From NCBI RefSeq assembly GCF_000758305.1, contig NZ_CP009458.1, positions 3,534,001 to 3,598,000 of the forward strand: a stretch of 64,000 bases of DNA, given 5' to 3'. Source of the stretch: Cedecea neteri (lineage in GTDB: Bacteria > Pseudomonadota > Gammaproteobacteria > Enterobacterales > Enterobacteriaceae). The stretch's first letter is position 1. Each line of letters starts with the position of its first letter. Made by a program: the position numbers and the translations under genes. Below are positions 51,879 to 60,277 of the stretch, piece by piece. The notes beneath the pieces are model-generated. The model did no database searches, had not been told where the DNA came from, and was given only the letters and a program-made list of their open reading frames with translations.

Positions 51879-52778
51879 ATGTTTACGTCACGAGAGCGTA
51901 GTCTGGGAAAGTTAGTTGTTGAGCGTTTTAGAAAAAGACGGGCCGAGCGAATAAATAACCTGATGGTTAAGGAAGGCGCTTATTGGTACGATAATTTCAT
52001 CACCCGAACGTCACTGCTTGAAGGGCTATCACTTTTAATTCCAGGCCTTAAATTTGGTGAAAATGTTAATGATTTTAGAGATTTAGGCAACAGCAATTAC
52101 AGGGCGCTATTGAGGGCTCTTGATAAACTTGATGACAATGAGTTACAGTTCTTTAAAACATTTATCAATTCGCATTTTTATGTTTGCCATGCCACAAATA
52201 ACCCTGCCATAGCAACCAAAAAAGATATGGTGTTATTTTCCAGAAGAAAATTAATTGAGCAAGATATAAAGTTTAACACTTATAATACCGCGTATGTAGA
52301 CATTGCTGGACTTGCAAATGATGATAATGTCTTTTTCTCTTTAGAAATAGGTGCCAGACCGCAAAAAGCAATCCCCGGCGCAGGTGGAAGCCGATTCGGC
52401 AATACTTATTATAAAGTTGCTTACACAGATCCTTCCTTTGATTTTTCATCTTTATATCTTTTTGATCAAGCATTGATGGATATACCTCAGTGCAAAATAT
52501 CAGATATTAGTGAGGAGGCAAAAGCAATTTTAAATAGCCGGAAGTATACCAGAAAATCAATTTGTTTTTATGGCAGAAAGTCGCTTCCCGCACTGGCATT
52601 GTCAATCATATCTGCAACAAGGCTGTTGCCTGAAAGAGACAGGCTGGTGTTACTTGGCTGCAGAACAGAAAAAGAAAAAAACGAACTGCTGCGTTATCTT
52701 TTTAGAATTGAGATCAGGGTTCCGAGGTTAGTAGGAATTAAACATGGAGGATACTACCGTTTCGCTCGGAAAAAATAA
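51879..52778 (+). CDS. OspC/CopC-like (ADP-riboxanase effector family) orphan protein
   Basis: A 299-residue protein, visibly A/T-rich among GC-rich neighbours, with a strong AAGGAG site. Remembered Shigella OspC sequences share its landmarks in order: a helix plus INS and a histidine (LQFFKTFINS, H104 in YVCHATNN), NTY..D then LANDDNVFFSLEIG (145-158; OspC has ANHDFVFFGVEIS), an FG-Y segment (173-178), DP and a late LFRIEIRVPRLVG (274-286; OspC has VFQPEYHIPRMV). OspC/CopC modify host arginines (ADP-riboxanation, e.g. caspase-4/11) after type III secretion. E278 aligns with the presumed catalytic Glu; the partner His is R280. C-terminal ankyrin repeats of OspC are absent. The N-terminus is basic with no Sec signal. 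No secretion system is visible. The assignment needs a profile search. Confidence 0.6.
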   Translation: MFTSRERSLGKLVVERFRKRRAERINNLMVKEGAYWYDNFITRTSLLEGLSLLIPGLKFGENVNDFRDLGNSNYRALLRALDKLDDNELQFFKTFINSHFYVCHATNNPAIATKKDMVLFSRRKLIEQDIKFNTYNTAYVDIAGLANDDNVFFSLEIGARPQKAIPGAGGSRFGNTYYKVAYTDPSFDFSSLYLFDQALMDIPQCKISDISEEAKAILNSRKYTRKSICFYGRKSLPALALSIISATRLLPERDRLVLLGCRTEKEKNELLRYLFRIEIRVPRLVGIKHGGYYRFARKK

Positions 52779-52843
52779 CACTCACATGTTATCTCAAACT
52801 TATTTTTACTCCGACTCATTAATCTCGTTCCTTACCCAATAAA

Positions 52844-52865
52844 AAACCCGCCGAAAGGCGGGTTT
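52844..52865. terminator. Terminator of maeA
   Basis: AAACCCGCC (52844-52852) pairs with GGCGGGTTT (52857-52865) around GAAA. On the minus strand it is followed by TTTTATTGGG, so it terminates maeA; it may also stop the orphan gene from the other side. Confidence 0.85.
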
Positions 52866-52888
52866 GAACACGTACCACAATGGCTTCG

Positions 52889-54586
52889 TTAGATGGAAGT
52901 CCGGCGATAGTCGCGGTATTCCGGCAGCCAGAAGTTATCGTCGATAGCCTGCTTCAGGGCTTCAGCGGAGGTGACCACCGCCACGCCTTGCTGCTGGGCG
53001 ATCTTCGCTACGGCAAAGGCAATAGCGCGGGACACTTTCTGAATGTCCTTCAGCTCTGGCAGCACCATGCCTTCCCCGTCGTTCAGCAGTGGGGAGTGCT
53101 GCGCCAGCGACTCGCTCGCCGCCATCAGCATTTCGTCCGTGATTCGAGACGCGCCGGAGGCAATCACCCCAAGGCCAATGCCCGGGAAGATATAGGCATT
53201 GTTGCACTGGGCGATAGGGTACGTTTTATCTTTCCAGGTAACCGGAGCGAACGGGCTGCCGGTCGCCACCAGCGCAGCGCCGTCGGTCCAGGTGATGATA
53301 TCCTGCGGCGTCGCTTCCACGCGGGAAGTCGGGTTAGACAGTGGCATCACGATCGGACGAGCGCAGTGCTTGTGCATCTCGCGGATGATCTCTTCGGTGA
53401 ACAGGCCGGTCTGGCCAGAAACGCCGATAAGAATGTTTGGTTTCGCGTTACGCACCACGTCCAGCAGGGAAATCGCTTCGTTTTCCAGATCCCACTCCGC
53501 CAGGCTTTCGCGGCTCTGCACCAGTTTAGTCTGGAAGGAGAGCAGGTTAGGCATGTTGTCGGTGAGCAGGCCAAAACGGTCAACCATGAACACGTTGCCA
53601 CGGGCGGCTTCTTCGCTCAGCCCTTCGCGCTGCATCTGAGCAATGATCTGCTCGGCGATACCGCAGCCCGCGGAGCCTGCGCCCAGGAAGACAATTTTCT
53701 GCTGGTTAAGCTGGCTGCCTGCCGCACGGCTGGCGGCGATCAGCGTCCCGACGGTCACAGCGGCGGTGCCCTGAATGTCATCGTTGAACGAGCAGATCTC
53801 GTCGCGGTAACGGGTCAGCAGCGGCATAGCGTTTTTCTGCGCGAAGTCTTCGAACTGCAGCAGCACGTCCGGCCAGCGATGGCGCACAGCCTGAATAAAC
53901 TCATCCACGAACTCGTAGTAGTCGTCGCCGGTAATACGCGGATGACGAGAACCCATATACAGCGGATCGTTCAGCAGTTGCTGATTGTTGGTGCCGACGT
54001 CCAGCACCACCGGCAGGGTGTAAGCCGGGCTGATGCCGCCACAGGCGGTGTACAGCGACAGCTTACCGATAGGAATGCCCATCCCGCCGATGCCCTGGTC
54101 GCCCAGGCCGAGAATACGTTCGCCGTCCGTTACCACGATGACTTTGATGTTGTGGTTCGGCACGTTCTGCAGAATATCGTCCATGTGGTGACGATTTTCA
54201 TAGTTGATGAACACGCCACGAGAGCGGCGGTAGATTTCTGAGAAACGTTCGCAGGCGGCACCCACGGTTGGGGTGTAGATCACCGGCATCATCTCTTCCA
54301 GATGATTTTCAACCAGGCGGTAGAACAGCGTTTCGTTGGTGTCCTGGATGTTGCGCAGGTAGATGTGCTTATCGATTTCGGTTTTGAAGCCCTGGTACTG
54401 AATCCAGGCGCGTTCCGCCTGTTCTTCGATGGTTTCAACCACTTCCGGCAGCAGGCCAAGCAGGTTGAAGTTGCGGCGCTCTTCGATGCTGAAAGCGCTG
54501 CCTTTATTTAACAGGGGGAATTCAAGTAAAACGGGTCCGGCGTAAGGGATGTAAAGCGAGCGATGTTTTTTTGGTTTGATGTCCAT
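52889..54586 (-). CDS. maeA: NAD-dependent malic enzyme MaeA
   Basis: A 565-residue malic enzyme, the same length as E. coli MaeA (SfcA) and highly alike: RSLYIPYAGPVLLEFPLLNK, YTPTVGAACERFSEIYRRSR, VTDGERILGLGDQGIGGMGI, FEDFAQKNAMPLL, the NAD fold VFLGAGSAGCGIAEQII and MPLSNPTSRVEATPQDII. It decarboxylates malate to pyruvate with NAD. I chose the ATG at 54586 (MDIKPKKHRS), which has AGAG 7 nt upstream and gives the E. coli length; an in-frame extension to 54631 is unlikely. Monocistronic, with its own terminator. Confidence 0.95.
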   Translation of the reverse strand: MDIKPKKHRSLYIPYAGPVLLEFPLLNKGSAFSIEERRNFNLLGLLPEVVETIEEQAERAWIQYQGFKTEIDKHIYLRNIQDTNETLFYRLVENHLEEMMPVIYTPTVGAACERFSEIYRRSRGVFINYENRHHMDDILQNVPNHNIKVIVVTDGERILGLGDQGIGGMGIPIGKLSLYTACGGISPAYTLPVVLDVGTNNQQLLNDPLYMGSRHPRITGDDYYEFVDEFIQAVRHRWPDVLLQFEDFAQKNAMPLLTRYRDEICSFNDDIQGTAAVTVGTLIAASRAAGSQLNQQKIVFLGAGSAGCGIAEQIIAQMQREGLSEEAARGNVFMVDRFGLLTDNMPNLLSFQTKLVQSRESLAEWDLENEAISLLDVVRNAKPNILIGVSGQTGLFTEEIIREMHKHCARPIVMPLSNPTSRVEATPQDIITWTDGAALVATGSPFAPVTWKDKTYPIAQCNNAYIFPGIGLGVIASGASRITDEMLMAASESLAQHSPLLNDGEGMVLPELKDIQKVSRAIAFAVAKIAQQQGVAVVTSAEALKQAIDDNFWLPEYRDYRRTSI

Positions 54587-54764
54587 GTGCATACTCTTTT
54601 TTCGACGTAACGTCTTGCCAATAAGGCTCATTCGGTAAGTTTTCGCGCGATATTATGGCACAGCGATTTTGCATCCGACACCGTCAGGCCAAGAACTTTG
54701 GTTACACAAGTCCTCAAATCAGCAGGAATTTTGTTTCAGCGCGTTCCGTGAGTGTGTTTAAATA

Positions 54765-54780
54765 GCTAAATCAGTTTAGC
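54765..54780. promoter_or_regulatory. ScrR operator upstream of scrK
   Basis: GCTAAATCAGTTTAGC is a near-perfect 16-bp palindrome, 28 bp before the scrK ATG. It repeats the pattern of the two scrY-proximal sites, so it is likely the scrK operator for ScrR (FruR can recognise related sequences). Confidence 0.8.
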
Positions 54781-54807
54781 AATATTTAGCTTGATAATGG
54801 AGACACC

Positions 54808-55731
54808 ATGAACGTACAAGTTTGGGTTCTGGGCGATGCCGTCGTCGATCTGCTTCCGGACGGTAATGGCCGGTTGCTGCAATGCCCCGGCGGGGCACCA
54901 GCCAACGTCGCCGTCGGGATTGCCCGTCTTGGCGGTAGCAGCGGATTCATTGGCCGCGTGGGGGACGATCCCTTTGGCCGCTTCATGCGGTATACGCTGC
55001 AGGAAGAAAGAGTAAACACGGATTTTATGCGCCTGGACGCCAATCAGAGAACTTCTACAGTAGTGGTAGATCTGGACGAACACGGCGAACGCACGTTCAC
55101 CTTTATGGTTCGCCCCAGTGCAGATTTATTTCTGCACTACGATGATATTCCCTCCTTCAACCACAATCAGTGGTTGCATGTCTGCTCGATAGCCTTAAGC
55201 GCGGAACCCAGCCGGAGCACAACGTTTTCCGCCATGGAGCAGATAAAAAAAGCCGGCGGCCAGGTCAGCTTTGATCCCAATATCCGCCACGACCTTTGGC
55301 ATGACGTCGCAGAGCTGCAGGCTTGCCTGACGAGGGCGCTTCTGCTGGCTGATGTCGTCAAACTTTCCGTTGAAGAGCTGATTTTTATCAGCGGGAAAAC
55401 CCACCTCCATGAGGGCATCAAAAAACTGGTCAGCCGCTTCGATATGCGACTTTTGCTGGTCACTCAGGGCAAGGAAGGAGTACTGGTGTATTACCACGGT
55501 CAAATCTACCACTTTGAGGCGAGGCCAGTAGTCTGCGTGGATACCACCGGGGCGGGCGATGCCTTTGTGGCAGGATTGCTCAGTGGCCTGGCCACCAAAG
55601 GTTTACCCGACAGCGAAGAAGCGCTGGCCGGGATTATCGCTCAGGCACAGCTTTGCGGCGCGCTGGCGACGACGGCAAAAGGTGCGATGACAGCGCTGCC
55701 TCACAGGGAAGAGGTCGAGCAGTCTCTGTAA
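54808..55731 (+). CDS. scrK: Fructokinase ScrK
   Basis: A 307-residue PfkB-family sugar kinase. Hallmarks are the N-terminal WVLGDAVVDLLPDGNGRLLQ with GGAPANVAVGIARLGG, and the C-terminal ATP/catalytic signature VVCVDTTGAGDAFVAGLLSG with the base Asp in TGAGD. It phosphorylates fructose released by ScrB to fructose 6-phosphate. It is the first gene of the sucrose cluster and has its own operator at 54765-54780. scrY follows after 155 bp with two more operators. Confidence 0.94.
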   Translation: MNVQVWVLGDAVVDLLPDGNGRLLQCPGGAPANVAVGIARLGGSSGFIGRVGDDPFGRFMRYTLQEERVNTDFMRLDANQRTSTVVVDLDEHGERTFTFMVRPSADLFLHYDDIPSFNHNQWLHVCSIALSAEPSRSTTFSAMEQIKKAGGQVSFDPNIRHDLWHDVAELQACLTRALLLADVVKLSVEELIFISGKTHLHEGIKKLVSRFDMRLLLVTQGKEGVLVYYHGQIYHFEARPVVCVDTTGAGDAFVAGLLSGLATKGLPDSEEALAGIIAQAQLCGALATTAKGAMTALPHREEVEQSL

Positions 55732-55753
55732 GACGGTAAAAATATATTCTGAT

Positions 55754-55769
55754 TGTCGTGCCTGTCACA
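55754..55769. promoter_or_regulatory. CRP-like site upstream of scrY
   Basis: TGTCG, six bases, TCACA matches the CRP consensus at eight of ten core bases, with a perfect right half. It lies just upstream of the first scrY operator. Catabolite control of scr operons is established in Klebsiella; this site is a candidate only. Confidence 0.4.
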
Positions 55770-55772
55770 TTT

Positions 55773-55848
55773 ACTAAATCGGTTTAGCAAAATTCATTGC
55801 CTTCGGCATTTCGCCCTGGTTACCATTTTTTAACTAAACCGGTTTAGC
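55773..55848. promoter_or_regulatory. Two ScrR operators in the scrY promoter
   Basis: ACTAAATCGGTTTAGC (55773-55788) and ACTAAACCGGTTTAGC (55833-55848) are near-perfect palindromes on the CGGTTTAG core, 60 bp apart. The spacing and repetition match the two-operator control of scrY in enteric scr regulons. The second is followed by another partial half site (TAAAC). Confidence 0.85.
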
Positions 55849-55886
55849 TAAACAAATGACATTAGCCTCTCAGGGACACGACGAAC

Positions 55887-57404
55887 ATGTATAAGAAAAA
55901 CAAACTGGCGGTGATGATAGCCTTGCTGATCGGCACGGCGTCCGCGCACGCCGCTACGGATTTGAGTAGTATTGAATCACGCCTGGCCGCAATGGAGCAG
56001 CGCTTGCAGGATGCAGAAAGCAGGGCGAAGGCCGCAGAACAACGCGCCAGCGCCGCCGAAAGCAAAGCGCAATTGCTCGCCACTCAACAACAGCAAACTC
56101 AGGCAACTGCGCAGGCGGTTGCAGACCGGACTACCCGGCTGGAATCAAAAGCAGATAAGCAAAGTGGTTTTGAATTCCACGGCTACGCGCGTTCCGGCCT
56201 GTTAATGAATGATTCCGCATCCAGCAGTAAAAGCGGCCCTTATTTAACACCAGCCGGGGAAACAGGGGGCGCAGTCGGCCGACTGGGTAACGAAGCAGAC
56301 ACCTACGTTGAGCTGAATCTGGAACACCGCCAGACGCTGGATAACGGCGCGACGACTCGCTTCAAAGCCATGCTCGCGGACGGGCAAAAGACCTATAACG
56401 ACTGGTCGGCGGACACCAGCGATCTGAATATTCGCCAGGCTTTCGCTGAACTGGGCAATCTCCCCGGTTTTGATGGCCCGCTAAAAGGCAGCACCTGGTG
56501 GGCAGGCAAGCGCTTTGATCGCGACAATTTCGACATTCACTGGCTGGACTCCGACGTAGTGTTTCTCGCTGGCACCGGCGGCGGCGTGTATGACGTGAAA
56601 TGGAACGACGGGCTGCGCAGCAACTTTGCGGTCTATGGCCGCAATTTCGGCAACCTCGAAGACACCGGCAACACCGTCCAGAACTATATGCTGACCATGA
56701 ATCACTTTGCCGGGCCGTTACAACTGATGGTCACCGGGCTTCGGGCGAAGGATAACGACGATCGCAAAGATGCCAATGGCGATCTGATTCAAAAAGAGGC
56801 CGCCAATACCGGCGTGCATACTTTGGTAGGGCTGCATAATGACAGTTTCTACGGCTTGCGCGAAGGCAGCGCCAAAACCGCGCTGCTCTATGGCCACGGT
56901 CTTGGGGCCGAAGTGAAAGGGATCGGATCCGATGGCGCGCTGCTGTCGGAGGCGAATACCTGGCGCTTCGCCAGCTTTGGCGTGACGCCGATTGGCGGCG
57001 GCTGGCATATTGCTCCGGCGATATTGGCGCAAAGCAGCAAAGATCGCTACGTGAAGGGGGACAGCTATGAATGGGCCACGGTCAACGCGCGGCTTATCAA
57101 AGAAGTCACCCAGAACTTTGCTCTGGCGTTTGAGGGTAGCTATCAGTACATGGATCTGCGGCCAGAAGGCTATAAAGATCGTAATGCGGTCAACGGCAGC
57201 TTCTACAAGCTGACCTTTGCTCCGACGTTGAAAGCTGGCAGCATCGGCGACTTCTTCAGCCGCCCGGAACTGCGCCTGTTTGCCACCTGGATGGACTGGA
57301 GCAGCAAGCTGGATAAATACGCCAGCAATGACGCCTTCGGCAGCAGTGGCTTTAACGCCGGTGGGGAATGGAACTTTGGCGTTCAGATGGAAACCTGGTT
57401 TTAA
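55887..57404 (+). CDS. scrY: Sucrose-specific porin ScrY
   Basis: A 505-residue LamB-family outer-membrane porin. After the signal peptide (about 1-22, MIALLIGTASAHA) comes a periplasmic alpha-helical coiled coil (about 27-90) with Ala/Gln/Glu heptads such as RLQDAESRAKAAEQRASAAE and LLATQQQQTQATAQ. The barrel starts SGFEFHGYARSGLLMNDSAS and ends NAGGEWNFGVQMETWF with terminal Phe. It lets sucrose through the outer membrane. A GC-rich hairpin separates it from scrA. Confidence 0.95.
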   Translation: MYKKNKLAVMIALLIGTASAHAATDLSSIESRLAAMEQRLQDAESRAKAAEQRASAAESKAQLLATQQQQTQATAQAVADRTTRLESKADKQSGFEFHGYARSGLLMNDSASSSKSGPYLTPAGETGGAVGRLGNEADTYVELNLEHRQTLDNGATTRFKAMLADGQKTYNDWSADTSDLNIRQAFAELGNLPGFDGPLKGSTWWAGKRFDRDNFDIHWLDSDVVFLAGTGGGVYDVKWNDGLRSNFAVYGRNFGNLEDTGNTVQNYMLTMNHFAGPLQLMVTGLRAKDNDDRKDANGDLIQKEAANTGVHTLVGLHNDSFYGLREGSAKTALLYGHGLGAEVKGIGSDGALLSEANTWRFASFGVTPIGGGWHIAPAILAQSSKDRYVKGDSYEWATVNARLIKEVTQNFALAFEGSYQYMDLRPEGYKDRNAVNGSFYKLTFAPTLKAGSIGDFFSRPELRLFATWMDWSSKLDKYASNDAFGSSGFNAGGEWNFGVQMETWF

Positions 57405-57413
57405 CGAACTGGC

Positions 57414-57431
57414 CTCCCGCCCCGGCGGGAG
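57414..57431 (+). other. Intercistronic hairpin between scrY and scrA
   Basis: CTCCCGCC (57414-57421) pairs with GGCGGGAG (57424-57431) around CC. No T-run follows, so it is likely an mRNA-stability element that raises scrY relative to scrA expression. Confidence 0.55.
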
Positions 57432-57467
57432 TGCCACGACATAACAAGAAAGCGTTTAGAGGTGACT

Positions 57468-58841
57468 ATGGATTTCAATCACATTGCCCGCGAGCTGATT
57501 CCTCTGCTCGGCGGCAAAGAAAATATCGCCAGCGCGGCCCACTGCGCAACGAGGCTGCGGCTGGTTCTGGTGGATGATTCGCTGGCAGACCAACAGGCTA
57601 TTGGCAAAGTAGACGGCGTAAAAGGGTGTTTTCGCAACGCAGGGCAGATGCAAATCATCTTTGGCACCGGCGTAGTGAATAAAGTGTATGCCGCCTTTAT
57701 TCAGGCTGCAGGCATTGCAGAGTCGAGCAAGTCCGAAGCCGCAGATCTTGCGGCGAAAAAGCTTAACCCGTTCCAGCGTATTGCCCGTTTGTTGTCGAAC
57801 ATCTTTGTGCCAATCATTCCAGCCATCGTAGCCTCAGGGTTACTGATGGGGCTGCTCGGCATGGTGAAAACCTACGGCTGGGTAAGCCCGGATAACGCGC
57901 TCTATATCATGCTCGATATGTGCAGCTCCGCGGCGTTTATTATCCTGCCCATTCTGATTGGTTTCACCGCCGCCCGCGAGTTCGGCGGTAACCCTTACCT
58001 GGGCGCAACGCTGGGCGGAATTTTAACCCATCCGGCATTAACCAACGCCTGGGGCGTGGCGGCCGGGTTCCACACCATGAATTTCTTTGGGCTGGAAGTG
58101 GCGATGATTGGCTACCAGGGCACGGTTTTCCCGGTGCTGCTGGCGGTGTGGTTTATGAGTCTGGTGGAAAAACAGCTGCGTCGGGTCATCCCGGATGCGC
58201 TGGACCTTATCCTGACGCCATTCCTGACGGTTATTATTTCCGGATTTATCGCGCTGCTGATCATCGGCCCGGCAGGGCGCGCGCTGGGAGACGGTATCTC
58301 GATAGTGCTCAGCACGCTTATTGCACACGCGGGCTGGCTCGCCGGGCTGCTTTTTGGCGGGCTATATTCCGTTATTGTGATCACGGGAATTCACCACAGC
58401 TTCCATGCTATTGAGGCCGGGCTGCTCGGTAATCCGGCTATCGGCGTCAATTTCCTGCTGCCTATCTGGGCAATGGCAAACGTCGCGCAGGGCGGAGCCT
58501 GCCTGGCTGTCTGGTTTAAAACCCGGGATGCAAAAATCAAGGCGATCACGCTTCCTTCTGCATTTTCGGCCATGCTGGGCATTACCGAAGCGGCGATTTT
58601 CGGGATCAACCTCAGGTTTGTTAAACCCTTTATCGCGGCGTTGATTGGCGGCGCGGCAGGTGGCGCATGGGTGGTTTCCGTGCATGTGTACATGACGGCG
58701 GTAGGCTTAACCGCGCTGCCGGGCATGGCGATTGTGCAGGCCAGTTCGCTGGTGAACTACATCATCGGGATGGTTATCGCCTTTGGCGTGGCGTTCATCC
58801 TTTCCCTGTTGCTGAAATACAAAGCGGAGTCTGAAGCATGA
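57468..58841 (+). CDS. scrA: Sucrose PTS permease EIIBC ScrA
   Basis: A 457-residue PTS protein. The N-terminal EIIB domain has phospho-acceptor C26 in SAAHCATRLRL. The EIIC domain (about 110-450) has ten or so helices with PSNALYIMLDMCSSAAFI-like (here DNALYIMLDMCSS), ILIGFTAAREFGGNP, and the glutamate motif AMLGITEAAIFGINL. No EIIA domain is fused; as in Klebsiella ScrA, phosphate comes from Crr. It takes up sucrose as sucrose 6-phosphate. I chose the ATG at 57468 (AGAGG 5 nt upstream) over a GTG two codons earlier. It overlaps scrB by 4 bp. Confidence 0.95.
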   Translation: MDFNHIARELIPLLGGKENIASAAHCATRLRLVLVDDSLADQQAIGKVDGVKGCFRNAGQMQIIFGTGVVNKVYAAFIQAAGIAESSKSEAADLAAKKLNPFQRIARLLSNIFVPIIPAIVASGLLMGLLGMVKTYGWVSPDNALYIMLDMCSSAAFIILPILIGFTAAREFGGNPYLGATLGGILTHPALTNAWGVAAGFHTMNFFGLEVAMIGYQGTVFPVLLAVWFMSLVEKQLRRVIPDALDLILTPFLTVIISGFIALLIIGPAGRALGDGISIVLSTLIAHAGWLAGLLFGGLYSVIVITGIHHSFHAIEAGLLGNPAIGVNFLLPIWAMANVAQGGACLAVWFKTRDAKIKAITLPSAFSAMLGITEAAIFGINLRFVKPFIAALIGGAAGGAWVVSVHVYMTAVGLTALPGMAIVQASSLVNYIIGMVIAFGVAFILSLLLKYKAESEA

Positions 58842-60247
58842 CGCTTGCTTCCCGTTTACCGGCCATTTTGCAGGCTGTGATGACAGGCCAGCCCAAAGCC
58901 CTGCGGGATGAGCATTATCCGCAGTGGCATCACGCCCCGGTGACAGGATTAATGAACGATCCAAACGGGTTTACCTGGTTTGCCGGGCGCTGGCACCTGT
59001 TTTATCAGTGGAACCCGCTGGCGGCGGACCATAAATATAAGTGCTGGGGTCACTGGAGTTCGGCTGATTTAGTGCAGTGGCGGCACGAGCCGCTGGCGCT
59101 GATGCCGGATGAGGAGTACGACCGCAGCGGCTGCTACTCCGGAAGCGCCGTCGATTTCGAAGGCAGGCTGACACTGTGCTACACCGGCAACGTTAAATTC
59201 GACGATGGCAGCCGCACGGCCTGGCAATGCCTGGCTGTGGAAAACAGCTCAGGTGGCTTTGACAAAACGGGGCCGGTTTTACCACTGCCTGCGGGTTACA
59301 CCGGGCATGTGCGTGACCCGAAGGTCTGGCAACACGAAGGCGTCTGGTACATGGTGCTGGGCGCGCAGGATCTTCACAAGCACGGCAAGGTGCTACTGTT
59401 TTCTTCGCCGAATATGCGTGACTGGGAAAACAGGGGCGAAATCGCCGGGAACGGCGTCCATGGGCTGACTGACGCAGGCTATATGTGGGAATGTCCCGAT
59501 CTCTTCCCTCTGGACAGTAAACACGTGCTGATCTGCTGCCCACAGGGGCTGGCCCGTCAAAATGAACGCTTTCTGAATGTTTACCCGGCGGCGTATCTGA
59601 TCGGCGATTTTAATTACGCAACAGCTACATTTAGCCACGGCGAATTGAACGAGCTGGATGCCGGCTTCGAGTTCTATGCCCCGCAAACGGCGCTGGCGCC
59701 GGACGGGAGGCGTTTGCTCGTCGGCTGGATGGGCGTGCCGGACGGCGAAGAAATGCTGCAGCCCACTCGCGAGCATGGCTGGATCCACCAGATGACCTGC
59801 CTGCGGGAGCTTACTCTTAACAACGGTAAGCTTTATCAGAATCCGATAGCGGAACTGGCTTCACTGCGCGAAGAAGAACAGCGCTGGCAAGGGCAGGCCA
59901 ACCAGGCTCCGGCGCTGGATGCAAAACGGCTGGAACTCCAGTTAGAGGCCACGGGTAACTTCAGTCTCCGCTTTGGCGGTGGCCTGACGCTGGACGCTAC
60001 CGGGCAGGGCATTACGCTTCAGCGTCCGAGCCTGGAGACGGGGGAGCCGCTCTACCGTTACTGGCATGGCGCGGTTGCCTCGCTGCAGATCCTCTGCGAC
60101 AGCTCAAGCGTTGAGATCTTTATCAATAACGGGGAAGGCGTGATGAGCAGCCGCTATTTTCCACTTCCTTCGGAGCGGCTCTCTTTCAACGGTGAGTCGG
60201 AGGTCACGTTGCGCTACTGGTCGCTGCGTTCCTGCATGATAGAATGA
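58838..60247 (+). CDS. scrB: Sucrose-6-phosphate hydrolase ScrB
   Basis: A 469-residue GH32 invertase. The nucleophile is D41 in GLMNDPNGF, the transition-state Asp lies in HVRDPKVW, and the acid/base is E218 in WECPDLFPL. A five-bladed propeller is followed by a C-terminal beta-sandwich (LEATGNFSLRFGGGLTLDA, CDSSSVEIFINNGEGVMSSR). It splits sucrose 6-phosphate to glucose 6-phosphate and fructose. Translation is coupled to scrA by the ATGA overlap; scrR follows after 30 bp. Confidence 0.95.
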   Translation: MTLASRLPAILQAVMTGQPKALRDEHYPQWHHAPVTGLMNDPNGFTWFAGRWHLFYQWNPLAADHKYKCWGHWSSADLVQWRHEPLALMPDEEYDRSGCYSGSAVDFEGRLTLCYTGNVKFDDGSRTAWQCLAVENSSGGFDKTGPVLPLPAGYTGHVRDPKVWQHEGVWYMVLGAQDLHKHGKVLLFSSPNMRDWENRGEIAGNGVHGLTDAGYMWECPDLFPLDSKHVLICCPQGLARQNERFLNVYPAAYLIGDFNYATATFSHGELNELDAGFEFYAPQTALAPDGRRLLVGWMGVPDGEEMLQPTREHGWIHQMTCLRELTLNNGKLYQNPIAELASLREEEQRWQGQANQAPALDAKRLELQLEATGNFSLRFGGGLTLDATGQGITLQRPSLETGEPLYRYWHGAVASLQILCDSSSVEIFINNGEGVMSSRYFPLPSERLSFNGESEVTLRYWSLRSCMIE

Positions 60248-60277
60248 GGGTTTTCGACTCATTGCCACGGTTGCGCT

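Noticed and set aside
52880..54241. 453-codon open frame opposite maeA
   Set aside because: It lies on the complementary strand of a conserved malic enzyme. The His/Arg/Gln-rich product is typical of GC-rich antisense frames.
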